Source: Nitrosomonas sp. (GTDB lineage: Bacteria > Pseudomonadota > Gammaproteobacteria > Burkholderiales > Nitrosomonadaceae). From it: DNA of 63,193 nucleotides. This document shows, piece by piece, positions 1-8,845 of this stretch. Made by a program: the position numbers and the translations under genes. The DNA lies in contig JADKHF010000016.1 in assembly GCA_016721865.1 (NCBI GenBank), positions 1 to 63,193 on the forward strand, in the 5' to 3' direction. The notes beneath the pieces are model-generated. The model ran no database searches. It was not told the origin of the DNA and was given only the letters and a program-made list of their open reading frames with translations. How positions within the stretch are numbered: the stretch's first letter is position 1; the number at the start of each line of letters is the position of its first letter.

Positions 1-199
1 TTGTTCGTGGATTTCCGATATGAATTGTTCGTAATTCTCTTTTGTTGACTGTAGTGTAGTTGACTGCCGGTTTCGCCGTTTTCTCCTCGTCTCGATCCTT
101 AGCATACGGCTTTTCTCGAGTTCGGCTAATCGACGTAAGAGGCGCTGAGTCAAGAGACGCGTGGCAGATGACGTATGGAAGATATTTCTCGTTGCTCAT
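1..199 (-). CDS. Open reading frame running off the left edge (unrecognised)
   Basis: On the minus strand an ATG at 199 opens a frame with no stop down to base 1, giving at least 66 residues beginning MSNEKYLPYV. I recognise no domain, and no convincing ribosome binding site precedes the ATG. It lies just downstream of the cyclic-nucleotide-binding fragment and could be part of the same decayed gene in another frame, a separate gene, or chance. Confidence 0.2.
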   Translation of the reverse strand, partial: MSNEKYLPYVICHASLDSAPLTSISRTREKPYAKDRDEEKTAKPAVNYTTVNKRELRTIHIGNPRT

Positions 200-215
200 T
201 GTTTTTTTGGTTGTA

Positions 216-638
216 TCATTTAAATTTCGTGGATGTTTCATACGGCGGTACAAGGAGATTAAGCCGGAATTTCGTGTGTTTGAGCGTTAATGTCAGTGCC
301 GTTTCGTGCTCTAATTTCAGTAGCGTGCAATTCGTTCGCGCAAAGGCACCTTCAGGAAATTCCTCTGAAAGTACTCCGCCCGCAATAGCGCCGAACTGAT
401 TATTTCTTGAAATTACCAAGAGCACTTTCTCGTTCCCCTGGAAATCGCGGCGAATCACTTGCACGCTACCCTGAACAACGAAATAAATGTACTTCAGCAG
501 GGTATTCGGTTGATGGATACATTCGCCCTGCTTGTATCGCTCCACTTCCATGTGCTCACCAATCTTGTCAAGGACTTCTTCTTCCAGCCCTTCAAAACAG
601 TCATGCATCCTCATCAGGCGCAAGATTTCCGTCTTCAT
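216..638 (-). CDS. Cyclic-nucleotide-binding-domain protein, probably truncated
   Basis: The 140-residue product matches a Crp-type cyclic-nucleotide-binding beta-roll: an N-terminal helix, then YKQGECIHQPNT and YFVVQGSVQVIRR, then a segment rich in glycine and glutamate (GGVLSEEFPEGAFART) in the place of the phosphate-binding cassette. I chose the ATG at 638 because GAGAG lies about 7 nt upstream and a TATAAT-like box sits near 660, rather than the longer in-frame ATG at 674. There is no helix-turn-helix or output domain: the frame ends right after the beta-roll with an unnatural tail (ETSTKFK). It may be a stand-alone sensor or, more likely, the first half of a larger protein cut by frameshift. 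Ligand binding is inferred from the family only. Confidence 0.55.
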   Translation of the reverse strand: MKTEILRLMRMHDCFEGLEEEVLDKIGEHMEVERYKQGECIHQPNTLLKYIYFVVQGSVQVIRRDFQGNEKVLLVISRNNQFGAIAGGVLSEEFPEGAFARTNCTLLKLEHETALTLTLKHTKFRLNLLVPPYETSTKFK

Positions 639-836
639 GTAAACTCTCATAGCATTAATCAGGCGATTATACAACCTTAGGAATTTATTATTGATTATTA
701 TTTCATTCGTTACTCAAGTTTAGACATTCAGCATCAAAGAATCGGCCATTAAGGCAGAAGCAAAGTAGCGATACGAGGCGTAAAAATATTCGCAAAATGA
801 GCAAAATTACTTTACAGAAGGAAAGGTTTGCGCGAT

Positions 837-879
837 CGCCACCCTGCATATGCGGGTTTTTGGCGTACGCAGGGTGGCG
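837..879. repeat. 11-bp perfect inverted repeat (hairpin)
   Basis: CGCCACCCTGC at 837-847 is answered by its exact reverse complement at 869-879 around a 21-nt loop. It sits just upstream of the decayed transposase. It could be a terminal structure of that element, a REP-like palindrome or a terminator; no U-run follows on either side. Confidence 0.5.
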
Positions 880-899
880 ACAAAAGAAGGAGATTTTGG

Positions 900-1678
900 T
901 GCGCAGCCTGGCTGCCCGTGATGATGAACAAGCCCGTCCGACTACTGTTCGGCGCCTGGTTCATGCGAGCGCGTCTGGTATTGCCGCTGCTGTCGCGAAA
1001 GATGCCGATCATCGGTCAAGCACGGTGCGATACGCGTGATCCTGCCCCAGACGATGTATCAAAGCCTGAACGCGGACGACCCAGAACCTACGGGATCAAA
1101 ATGACGCCCGGGGCAATCCAGATTCCCCGGTAAACCAGTCAAGCTGACTACAATATGGCGAGGAGCAGTTGGTTCGTCTGCGCAACGTGGTGGCAATGGC
1201 GCTACGTTTCTCAAAGGGAAGTTGGTGCGCGCGGTGTGGTGCGAATTCTACGATGCAGACAAACGGCGTTGGTCGAGCCGTTGCTGTTGGCGACCGAAAC
1301 GGTTGCGTACCGAAGGAGATACTGTCTTCATGGGCGCCAGGGCATAAGCCCTTGTTTCGCGACTTCCCGAAGCGCTGGTTTGTAGTACTTGAACATAATT
1401 TGTGCTTTACGAAGCGAAAACGCACTGTGCTGGAGTTATGGATGCAGATTCGCCCGACGGCGTGGACACTGGTTTAGTTATTGAGTCTGGTTGCGGAAGA
1501 AGCTTTTCCTATCGATGTCGTGGCGCCATGGCGCGACAAACAACCACTGACCGGCGGTCTGGTGGCGCAGTGGCTACGCATGGAATTTACCGGACTTGTT
1601 TTCAGGGACAGTTTGAGCCGGAAATCCTCGATATTCACCTTCCCCAAACAACGCGGCGACCCAAGATTACGGGTGTAG
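900..1678 (+). pseudogene. Decayed DDE transposase
   Basis: Fragments of one transposase are spread over different frames. RGRPRTYGIKMT lies near 1070-1105, RNVVAMALRF near 1175-1215 and KRRWSSR near 1260 in different frames, the catalytic-glutamate-like region near 1320-1390, and ELWMQIRPTAWTLV followed by an in-frame TAG at 1475-1477 and LLSLVAEEAFP. The last block runs from about 1481 to the stop at 1676-1678. Several frameshifts plus a point nonsense change (CAG to TAG would restore Q) show that it cannot be active. The family looks like a DDE transposase of the IS4/IS701 kind, but I cannot assign the IS name. No clear terminal repeats flank it apart from the hairpin at 837-879. Confidence 0.6.
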
Positions 1679-1906
1679 CAGCACTGTCAGCAGCAAGCAA
1701 TATCAGTATCATTCGTTTCATTCCCGGTTTGTGTTATCGTTTGGGTTGACGCAAGGATGGGGAGCTGAATGTCTAAAGTTGAGTAAAAATTAATTACAGC
1801 ATACTTTTAGATAAATAAGCCAAATGCTTATTTATTTATAAAAAAATGCACTATCATATGCTAAGCAATACGAAATTTTTTTACAAAAAGACAAAGGAGA
1901 AACAAC

Positions 1907-2464
1907 ATGAAACGTACTATAAAGGGCATGATACTGACAATTAGCATGTTTTGTGCAGGACAGGCAGTGGCAAGTTTTACGGCTGCGGATGCAAAACAAC
2001 TGGAAACGGATGCATCAGCGGCTGTATCACGGTTCCAGAGTGAAACCAAAGGTGCAGAAACGTTGCTTAATGAAGCTAAGGGTATTCTCGTTTGTCCAAA
2101 GATTACTAAGGCGGGCTTCGTTGTAGGCGGTGAGAGCGGAGAATGCGTGATGCAGGTCGGAGGAAAGACAGTTGAATATTACGCCAACCATGCCGGGAAG
2201 ATCGGTTTAGTAGCCGGTATACAGTGGTATTCACTGATTCTGGTTTTCAACGAACAAGAGGCTCTTGACAAATTTCGCACCGGCAAACGTGAATTTGAGA
2301 TCGGCGCCGATGCCTCCGTGGCAATGGCTAAAGTAGGGGCTGGCGGTTCACTGGATACCACAAATCTTAAAGGGGCTATTGTTGCATTCACTTTCGGTGA
2401 GAAAGGTTTTATGGGGGATTTATCGATAGAAGGGGCGACCTTCAAGAAACTTCAGGTTGAATAA
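1907..2464 (+). CDS. Secreted SYLF/Ysc84-domain protein
   Basis: This 185-residue protein begins with a signal peptide (MKRTIKGMILTISMFCAGQAVAS) and then carries the SYLF (Ysc84, DUF500) fold: an N-terminal helix, AKGILVCPKITKAGFVVGGE, the glycine-rich GKIGLVAGIQWYSLILVF, and a C-terminal beta part ending GEKGFMGDLSIEGATFKKL. The family binds lipids in eukaryotes; the role of the bacterial secreted forms is unknown. The ATG at 1907 follows AAAGGAGAAACAAC, a strong ribosome binding site. It stands alone, with a palindrome at 2488-2524 after its stop. The length is typical of complete bacterial members. Confidence 0.8.
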   Translation: MKRTIKGMILTISMFCAGQAVASFTAADAKQLETDASAAVSRFQSETKGAETLLNEAKGILVCPKITKAGFVVGGESGECVMQVGGKTVEYYANHAGKIGLVAGIQWYSLILVFNEQEALDKFRTGKREFEIGADASVAMAKVGAGGSLDTTNLKGAIVAFTFGEKGFMGDLSIEGATFKKLQVE

Positions 2465-2863
2465 AAGATCTCATTAGCTATGCATGACCTTTCACTAAAC
2501 GGCAGGCAAAGTTTAGTGAAAAGGTATTTTGATATTAAACAAGAATTCTTTTTTTAATTGCTATTGCATTTTTCAAAAGCCTGCCCTGCTCGAAGGAACA
2601 AGCTTAGAACCACAAATTAACAATAAATTTGCTCCGCGCGCTTGCGCCTATCTCTGTTGGCAGGACCACGCGGAATCGCAAGTTGAGCATGATCTACAAG
2701 CCGTTGAAAAATCCAGCACTTTTAGCGCTAAAATTTCGTTTTACGAGCATTTTGTTCGTTTTTCCGAATCTGTTCTTATCCGAAATGCTCATTTTCTGTG
2801 CAAATTTCCCGCAAATCCTTCCCTTATCCACCCGTTTTGAGCAGATTTTTGGCGCACTTGTCC
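2465..2863. other. Intergenic stretch, no gene recognised
   Basis: After the palindrome this AT-rich stretch has short open frames on the plus strand (for example 2629-2925), but none has a ribosome binding site, a domain or plausible composition. I see no mobile element ends. Confidence 0.4.
2488..2524 (+). terminator. Stem-loop after the SYLF gene
   Basis: TTCACTAAAC at 2491-2500 pairs with GTTTAGTGAA at 2511-2520 around a 10-nt loop, and flanking bases extend the stem with one bulge. It lies 24 nt after the stop of the SYLF gene, where a terminator is expected. The U-run is weak, so termination efficiency is uncertain. Confidence 0.5.
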
Positions 2864-3042
2864 CTATGTGTGCGAGCCACTTCCATCAACCAATCCGGCT
2901 TCCATGCGTATCAGTTTGTAAATAGCCGCGACAAACCGTAACTGCCCGCTGATTTTCTCGTGCCCAATAGGGGTCTGTTTAATAGCGTCACCATTGCTTC
3001 CAATGTGCTTCCAATGTGTTGCAATTGCTCGTTGAGCAGCAT
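2864..3042 (-). pseudogene. Small frameshifted gene of unknown family
   Basis: Two adjacent minus-strand frames read like one small protein of about 59 residues. It starts at an ATG at 3042 (MLLNEQLQHIGSTLEAMV) and shifts frame near 2965 into HEKISGQLRFVAAIYKLIRM, with a TAG at 2866-2864. The helical, charged composition looks real in both halves, but I do not recognise the family. It may be a remnant of a phage or IS protein. Confidence 0.3.
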
Positions 3043-3153
3043 ATCATTGATTGTTCGTTAAATATTTCGCATTAGTGTGATGAATTAATTATTAGGGCCT
3101 CTTAATGACAAGAAACTTTTCTGCACGTAAATATTTAACCATGATCCAGAGGA

Positions 3154-4518
3154 ATGTTCGCAGATCACCCGCCTCTAAAGATAGGCAGGTTATTATTATT
3201 ACTGCCGCCTTTATTAATAGGGTTGGTTGGATGTACCAGTATTGGTAAAGGTGCTATGCAGGCCTTGCTGGAAAAAACCGAGGAAGAAGACACACGGCTA
3301 TGCGAAGTGCGGGGAAAAAGCATTTGAGGGTATTGGCGCCAGTTTAATTAGAACACATGAAAAAGCCAAGGGAAAAACCAAAGTGTTGATGACTCGGCGT
3401 AGGTGATCATCTGCCAGGTTATTCAACTGAATTTCTTGAAAAGTTAGCCAAAGAATTAGAATTAAATGCAACTTCTGCCAGCTATATCAATATTAAGCTA
3501 TCCGCTCCGTTAGTTCAGGCAATAAAAATCTGGGTAATTTACGCGTATCGCATTTATTCAATGAGGATAAGAGCAGAGAGTTGATATACTATGAACTCAC
3601 CTGGTCGGATATTACTCGAGAGGAGAAAGCGCTGCTGGCCTATGATAATTCAGGGGAATATGGGTTTCGCAGAGCAAAACTCAACAGTATGATGAAAACG
3701 TTCAGCAATGACACCGGCCCTGATCAATCATTTACTTGGGGAAAAGCAGGGAACCGATTCTTGCAGCTTTTGGCCAATCATTCTGTTGGATGGCGACGCA
3801 TGATTGGGCAGATTTACCAGGAGGCGGTCAACATACTTGTGGCGGATTAAACGAATCTAGTACGTACCGTATCTTGGATGATGATTACATATTCGTTTCC
3901 CATAGCCTGGGAAGCCGGATCACTATTGATGGTCTGCAGCGGATTGCGGCGTTATTTGCCAATCCGGAAGAATTTGCAAAGGCTGGCGTAAAAGTTACCA
4001 TGAAACCTGACGGAGGATTCGAAGCGGATACCCCTGATGGTCAAAATTTGAACGTTTCCTCCACTTCGATACAAGCATTAAAGAATAAACGCATTCCTAT
4101 ATTCATGATGTCCAATCAACTCCCAATGCTCCAAATGGGTAGAGAATTACCGAAAGTGACCAACCAAATTGCAAATTATTGCGAGTCCTCGGGGGCTAAT
4201 TATGCTTCCCGCATGCTGAGCGAGACATCAATTATTGCTTTTAGTGACCCCAATGACCTATTAAGCTATGCCGTTCACACCGATTTCAAAGATAAGTATC
4301 TGGATTCCCGGCTATGTCCCACTATCACCAACATTAATATCAATGTCGCCAGAGTGATAGAAGCCTTTGGCGTCAAAGGCCTGGCTAATCCCCTGACAGC
4401 GCATATTGGTTACGATACCGATGATCGGGTTGTTGCTATGATAGCTAATGGAATAGGTGGTCCGAATACATCAGCTGTCACCACGGAAAGATGCGAATGG
4501 ACAAAAGTGATTGATTAA
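3154..4518 (+). pseudogene. Broken lipoprotein, alpha/beta-hydrolase-like
   Basis: A lipoprotein signal (LLLLLPPLLIGLVGC, lipobox LVGC) opens near 3154. Reading through at least four frameshifts (about 3325, 3398, 3510 and 3735) gives one protein. It carries an N-terminal HGVGDHLPGY-like loop, possibly the oxyanion hole, and then a VSHSLGSR nucleophile elbow encoded near 3896, as in serine lipases and esterases. The largest intact piece is 3736-4518, reaching the natural stop. The protein would be a membrane-anchored periplasmic or surface hydrolase; the substrate is unknown. The many lesions argue for a true pseudogene rather than simple read error. The start is uncertain: ATG 3154 directly abuts AGAGGA, which is too close for a normal ribosome binding site. 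Confidence 0.5.
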
Positions 4519-4605
4519 TAATTTATTTATTGTTTCGTAACTTCACATCAACTATTCAGTAATCGTACTTGAAAACTTGAATGCAATTTAACTAGGAAAA
4601 ATTAA

Positions 4606-5402
4606 ATGAACACAAATCGTCAGATGACATCCGGTAAATCACTCACATGGACGTTGCCGTTTTGCATTATCGGCGTGCTGTTTGCAGGGTGCGCTACTAC
4701 CCAGTCGGGATCGAATGAAATAAAATCCATGGCCGTTGAGTCGGCGCCCGACGCAGGCTTTATCGAACACGCCGAACGGCAATCACATCGGGCTGATTTG
4801 CCATTTCAGAAGGTCTGGATTAAACCCGGCTTCGACGTAAACGGCTACAAGACATTGGTTGTCGCGCCGGTAAATACAAGATACATGCTGGAAATGGATT
4901 GGTTACATAAGTTAAGTGGCGCCAATCTGGTCAGCGATATCAAGAACGATATCGAGGAATTGGCACGACACTTTCATGATCAGACGATCAAAATTTCAAG
5001 GATGATCCCAGGCATCGCTTTCAGGTACTGAGCTATCCGGCCAGGCATGCCCAGGCCGCCTTACAATTAGAATTAGCCTTGATTGAAATTAATCCCTCAA
5101 CGCCAGCATTGCACGCTGCCGGTTGGTTAGTGATAGGTGGCGGCACCGCTGCGGGTGCTGTTAATAAACGTACGGCTGCATTCGAAGGGCGTTTGCGCGA
5201 TCTGCAAACCGGCGAGGTGGTCGCAACCTTTGCCGACCGTGATATGCAGGATGTGGGTCCGCTCGATCTCACTCGTCTGACCTGGTACGGTCCCGCCAAA
5301 GGCATTATGGATCGATGGGCGCGGCAGTTTGTGCAAATAGCCAACCGCAAACCCGGAGAGGCGGTGACGGACCCTACCGCTTTTACATTAAGGCCTTTCT
5401 AG
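4606..5402 (+). pseudogene. Frameshifted DUF3313-like lipoprotein
   Basis: The ATG at 4606 opens a lipoprotein (lipobox VLFAGC, cysteine near residue 29) followed by FQKVWIKPGFDVNGYKTLVV, a pattern seen in secreted lipoproteins of unknown function. The frame ends falsely at 5031. In the next frame LSYPARHAQAALQLELALIE continues smoothly to the stop at 5402, including GGGTAAGAVNKRTAAFEGRL and TFADRDMQDVGP. A single indel near 5000 therefore joins them into about 265 residues. DUF3313 is my best family guess from the overall pattern; function is unknown. It lies 87 bp after the broken hydrolase lipoprotein and may have formed an operon with it. Confidence 0.5.
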
Positions 5403-5925
5403 GAAAATATCCTATCGCCATTCGCTGCTGACTTTACGTTCAACAAAATGACGCGGGGTAAAACGCGACCATGAGTTGAGCGGTTAAACTTCCCAGTTCA
5501 GGCGGGTATTTGTGCATAAAGACAGGTATTGTGTAGAGAATTGATCGAACACAAACCGTCAGATGCATATCTCGAATCGCATTGGTTACCGGGACATTCA
5601 GTAACAGAGGAAAGGCCACGGCTGAACTGTTTTTTCCGCCAACGCTTATTATGTATCTGCCATGGCACGGTGCATCGAGCAACTGGAAAAGATGCGCTGG
5701 GCGCAATCACATACGTCTCAATGCCAGGCACAGAGGCACATTCGAAGTCAATCCCTCTTTGGCTGCACGCATGATATTGGTTTCACAACGGATTTTTCGA
5801 AGAAGTGGTACAGTTATTCATACACCTGACTGAGACAAATCCCTTGTGGAATCAAGAGACAAGTTAGGGCGTGTGCAATTCATTCAATATCCGGGTTAAG
5901 AATATTTTCCGGAAGAACAAAAAAC
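5403..5925. other. Gene-poor stretch
   Basis: There are overlapping short frames on both strands between 5440 and 5830. One (5582-5833, plus) includes ATAELFFPPTLIMYLPWHG, which reads somewhat like real protein, but I cannot place it in a family and see no ribosome binding site. It is best described as degenerate coding sequence or intergenic DNA. Confidence 0.3.
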
Positions 5926-5953
5926 AATTCCCCGCCGCAAGCAGCGGGGAATT
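5926..5953 (-). terminator. Strong Rho-independent terminator
   Basis: AATTCCCCGC at 5926-5935 pairs perfectly with GCGGGGAATT at 5944-5953. Read on the minus strand, the stem is followed by GTTTTTTG. It is placed 16 nt after the stop of the minus-strand gene ending at 5969, a textbook intrinsic terminator for that gene. Confidence 0.85.
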
Positions 5954-5968
5954 AAACCCCGTGGAGAA

Positions 5969-6415
5969 TTAATTCACAAATTCTATGTGTATGCCTTCAG
6001 GGGCCAGTTTAAATTTAACACCAGCCTGTGTAGAAGTAAGATGTATGATCACGCCATGTTGATTTTCCAGAGATTGCACACCCGCACCTGCAGCAACGGC
6101 AGCACTGGCTTCACCAGCCACAAACGTTCCAGGGAAGGCTTCAAGCCTTTGGAGAAGATAGACTTTACCTGTAGCAGAAATACTAGAAATTCCAACATCG
6201 ACCACGGAAAGTCCTTTTAGCTTGAATTTATAATCCTTACCTTGATAATGCAGGACTCCCTCGCCCCAGGTAAATCCAACACCTGCAGCAACGGATGTGG
6301 TTTCGATGGTTACGGTAGCAGAAGGCTCGCCCTCGAAGGCAAGTGCCTGAGATGTACTCAATATAACAGCGAAAAGGCCAATAAAAAGCATGCTCAAAGT
6401 TTTTTTAATGTTCAT
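5969..6415 (-). CDS. Small secreted protein of unknown function
   Basis: 148 residues with a clear signal peptide (cleavage after STSQALA). The mature part is almost all beta-strand with many glycines and alanines: AAGVGFTWGEGVLHYQGKDY, KLKGLSVVDVGISSISATGK, then GEASAAVAAGAGV and KFKLAPEGIHIEF. The pattern resembles the EipA/DUF1134 and SYLF-like secreted beta proteins, but I would not assign it firmly. The ATG at 6415 is preceded by AGAGGAAAAATTA. It is monocistronic and ends at a strong terminator. It could be an envelope-integrity protein; this is inference. Confidence 0.65.
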   Translation of the reverse strand: MNIKKTLSMLFIGLFAVILSTSQALAFEGEPSATVTIETTSVAAGVGFTWGEGVLHYQGKDYKFKLKGLSVVDVGISSISATGKVYLLQRLEAFPGTFVAGEASAAVAAGAGVQSLENQHGVIIHLTSTQAGVKFKLAPEGIHIEFVN

Positions 6416-6747
6416 TAATTTTTCCTCTATTGAATTAATTTCAAGTTTGATACCAATCGTTACAAAACACGTTTTGCAAATTGCAAATGTAAAATATTAT
6501 CAATCCTATAATAAATTTACAGATCAATTGTGTCATAGAAATCACTGCAACACTATCAAAAAAGTATAGAAAACATATAGACTATGCAGACTTGGAGCAA
6601 ATAACCTGCCTGATTATCAGAAGCCGAAGTAAGGTTCTCAGATAAGATGAGATAGAATTATTAAATGACAATTAAACAATACAGCAACATAAGCTAAATT
6701 ACAGTATGCTTTTAATGGCATTCAGATTTACAATTTGGAGCTAACTT
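6416..6747. other. AT-rich intergenic region between divergent genes
   Basis: 332 bp of very AT-rich DNA separates the start of the small secreted protein gene (minus) and parA (plus). Promoters for both must lie here, but no single pair of boxes stands out and no operator-like repeat is obvious. Confidence 0.4.
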
Positions 6748-7371
6748 ATGAAAAATATCCTGATTGCCAACTCTAAGGGAGGCAGTGGCAAGACCACACT
6801 GGCTACCAATCTTGCAGGTTATTTCGCTTCACTCGGCAGACAAGTCATGCTAACCGACCTAGATCGTCAGCGATCTTCTACACAATGGCTTCAACGCAGA
6901 CCTCCTGAAATGCCGCTCATTCATACCTATCACCCACGTAGCAAAGTTTCCATGATAAAACCTGAATGGATAATCACGGATTCTCCTGCTGGGTTTCGGG
7001 ATGAAAAACTAGCTGATGCTGTCAAGCAAGCCGATTGCGTGATTGTTCCGATACAGCCATCGGCGTTTGATATGGGCGCCACAAGTGATTTTCTCGACAG
7101 ACTTGTTGAGGAAAAGGCAATACGTAAAAATAAAACATTTGTAGCGCTTGTAGGGATGCGAGTGAATAGCCGTACCTATGCGGCGGCTGCACTTGCTAAC
7201 TTCATGGAGCAGACAGGTTTTCCGATACTCACTTATCTTCGTAATGCACAGGTTTATGCAACGGCTGCAGAAATGGGTGTGAGTCTGTTCGATATGCGCC
7301 CATCGTTAGTTGCACAGGATGTGGAGCAATGGGTACCTTTGCTCGATTGGATCAAAGATGAAACATCATAA
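6748..7371 (+). CDS. ParA-family ATPase (orphan)
   Basis: 207 residues with the deviant Walker A motif KGGSGKTT at residues 10-17, including the signature lysine K10, then LTDLDRQRSS and IITDSPAG, and a short C-terminal domain. This is the small type Ib-like ParA/MinD architecture without an N-terminal DNA-binding domain. Such ATPases position plasmids, chromosomal loci or protein cargo on the nucleoid. The ATG at 6748 has TTGGAGC upstream. There is no parB-like gene next to it and no parS-like repeat, so it probably serves cargo positioning or is a relic of a mobile element. The next gene is 335 bp away. Confidence 0.85.
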   Translation: MKNILIANSKGGSGKTTLATNLAGYFASLGRQVMLTDLDRQRSSTQWLQRRPPEMPLIHTYHPRSKVSMIKPEWIITDSPAGFRDEKLADAVKQADCVIVPIQPSAFDMGATSDFLDRLVEEKAIRKNKTFVALVGMRVNSRTYAAAALANFMEQTGFPILTYLRNAQVYATAAEMGVSLFDMRPSLVAQDVEQWVPLLDWIKDETS

Positions 7372-7706
7372 GTGAGCCATAATTAAACCGGCTGCCTCGA
7401 AAACGTTTTGCAACGAACTTTAATCGCTTCGAACTGTATCAATGATAATCGAGGTTGGCGGCTTAATTGCCAATTTGAGTTTTCTTTCTTCTTCAGATTG
7501 AGCTCAGAATTTAGTCCATATATCACCAATTGCATTTACTCAGCGATAATGTGAAAATCCACGAGTAGATTAACTCAATAGACGCTACATTTACACCTTA
7601 CTGCAGAGACAATGTAATACTCTCCAATGCTCTATTAAAAAACAACTTTCAACTAAATTGACTGCGTTATAAAAAGAACTATTCTTAGACAGGAATCGAA
7701 AAAACT
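7372..7706. other. Intergenic stretch, nothing recognised
   Basis: 335 bp, AT-rich, with no frame of coding quality on either strand and no evident repeats. It should contain the promoter of the adhesin-E-like gene that starts at 7707. Confidence 0.4.
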
Positions 7707-8099
7707 GTGGAAAAACTATTAACAACATTAGCGCTGGCCTTCATAAGTACTAGTACGATGGCTGAATGGACCAAGGTGGGGGAAAGTGACAAAAAGGGCG
7801 GTTACACAGCTTACGCTGATTTGGCTTCTATTCGTAAAGTAGGCGACAGGGCTAAAATGTGGGCTTTATTTGACTACAAAATAACGCAGAAAGTCTCAGG
7901 GGTTGATTTTTTATCTGAAAAAATCCGGCGCGAGTACGATTGCAAGGAAAAGCAGATGAGGGTTCTTGCTTTCTCGTTATTTGGCTGGAATATGGAAAGT
8001 GGGGAACTTGTCCGCTCGTATAGTCAACCTCAGAAATGGGTAGCAGTGCAACCTGAAAGTATAGATGAAACGGAATGGAAAGTAGCCTGTGGTGAATAG
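7707..8099 (+). CDS. Surface-adhesin-E-like secreted protein
   Basis: 130 residues starting at GTG 7707, with a short signal peptide (LLTTLALAFISTSTMA). The rest matches the small secreted family related to surface adhesin protein E: EWTKVGESDKKGGYTAYADL, IRKVGDRAKMWALFDYK, then REYDCKEKQMRVL and a C-terminal WKVACGE with two conserved cysteines that probably form a disulfide. Many betaproteobacteria carry such proteins of unknown role. The AGGA at 7690 is rather far from the GTG, but no better start fits the signal peptide. Confidence 0.65.
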   Translation: MEKLLTTLALAFISTSTMAEWTKVGESDKKGGYTAYADLASIRKVGDRAKMWALFDYKITQKVSGVDFLSEKIRREYDCKEKQMRVLAFSLFGWNMESGELVRSYSQPQKWVAVQPESIDETEWKVACGE

Positions 8100-8234
8100 C
8101 GCTTCAGCTATCGCACAAACAAGTTTCAGGCAATGAATGGAATTTAATACGTATTTCTGTAATACGTATTTCCTGGCATACCAGAAAATCCATGTTAATC
8201 CTTATGGAGCCTCTGAATAGCTCACCTTCAACAT

Positions 8235-8730
8235 TCAGAGCATAGTGAAAAATTTTTTGGAATCGACAACATAGACTTCACGCCATACTAAATGACAGTT
8301 ATTCAGAGGCGGCTTTATATGTGTCCGGTTGATTCCGCAGCAGCGAATCAATGCGGGATGCGATTGCATATGCGGAAAAAGCACGCGCTCCTCAAACCGC
8401 ACATGTGCGGCAAGTAAATCGCCAAACCGGCGCAGTCGCGCTGAGGGTTCAAGTGCGCCAGGCTCGCAAGCCAGCATGCGTAACTCCGCATGCTCGGAAA
8501 AAAAACGGGCAACCGATTCAATGTCCACCGCATCCCCAAGAATCCGAATCAACCGCTCTTCCTGTGCAAAATGATCACTCAGCACCGTCTGCCAATGTAC
8601 TTCAATACACTTTATCGCCGCCAAACAGGCAACTGTATCATCACTCTCTCCCGCTTTCCGCAGCACGCGCCAGCACCAGCGATGTGTGGTGTTCACGGGA
8701 TAAGGGGAGCAAAACACCGATTCTGGGCAT
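8235..8730 (-). pseudogene. Hemerythrin (HHE) domain protein, frameshifted
   Basis: The true start is ATG 8730 (MPRIGVLLPLSREHHTSLVL), whose frame soon stops. The continuation RVLRKAGESDD lies in the next frame, so one indel near 8660 splits the gene. Iron-ligand motifs of a four-helix hemerythrin are visible: HH in SREHH, HFAQEE, HAELRM and HVRFEERVLFPHM. The C-terminus after HPALIR looks foreign to the family and may follow a second shift. Bacterial HHE proteins bind a di-iron centre and sense or store O2 or NO, which would suit a nitrifier. The lesion may be a read error. Confidence 0.65.
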
Positions 8731-8845
8731 GGTAATTAAAAATACAATTTAAAAATCAGACGCAATGGGTTTTTCTTATATTATGCTTTACACATTTGAA
8801 CTATTAACTAAACAATCGCCATTCCAGAATGAAAAAAGCTAAAGT

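Noticed and set aside
5529..5833. Short overlapping frames as a gene
   Set aside because: Two frames look partly protein-like, but neither has a start signal or family; best left as degenerate sequence.
6748..8099. A ParABS or plasmid maintenance module
   Set aside because: The gene after parA is a secreted adhesin-E-like protein 335 bp away; no ParB, no parS repeats, no replication gene.
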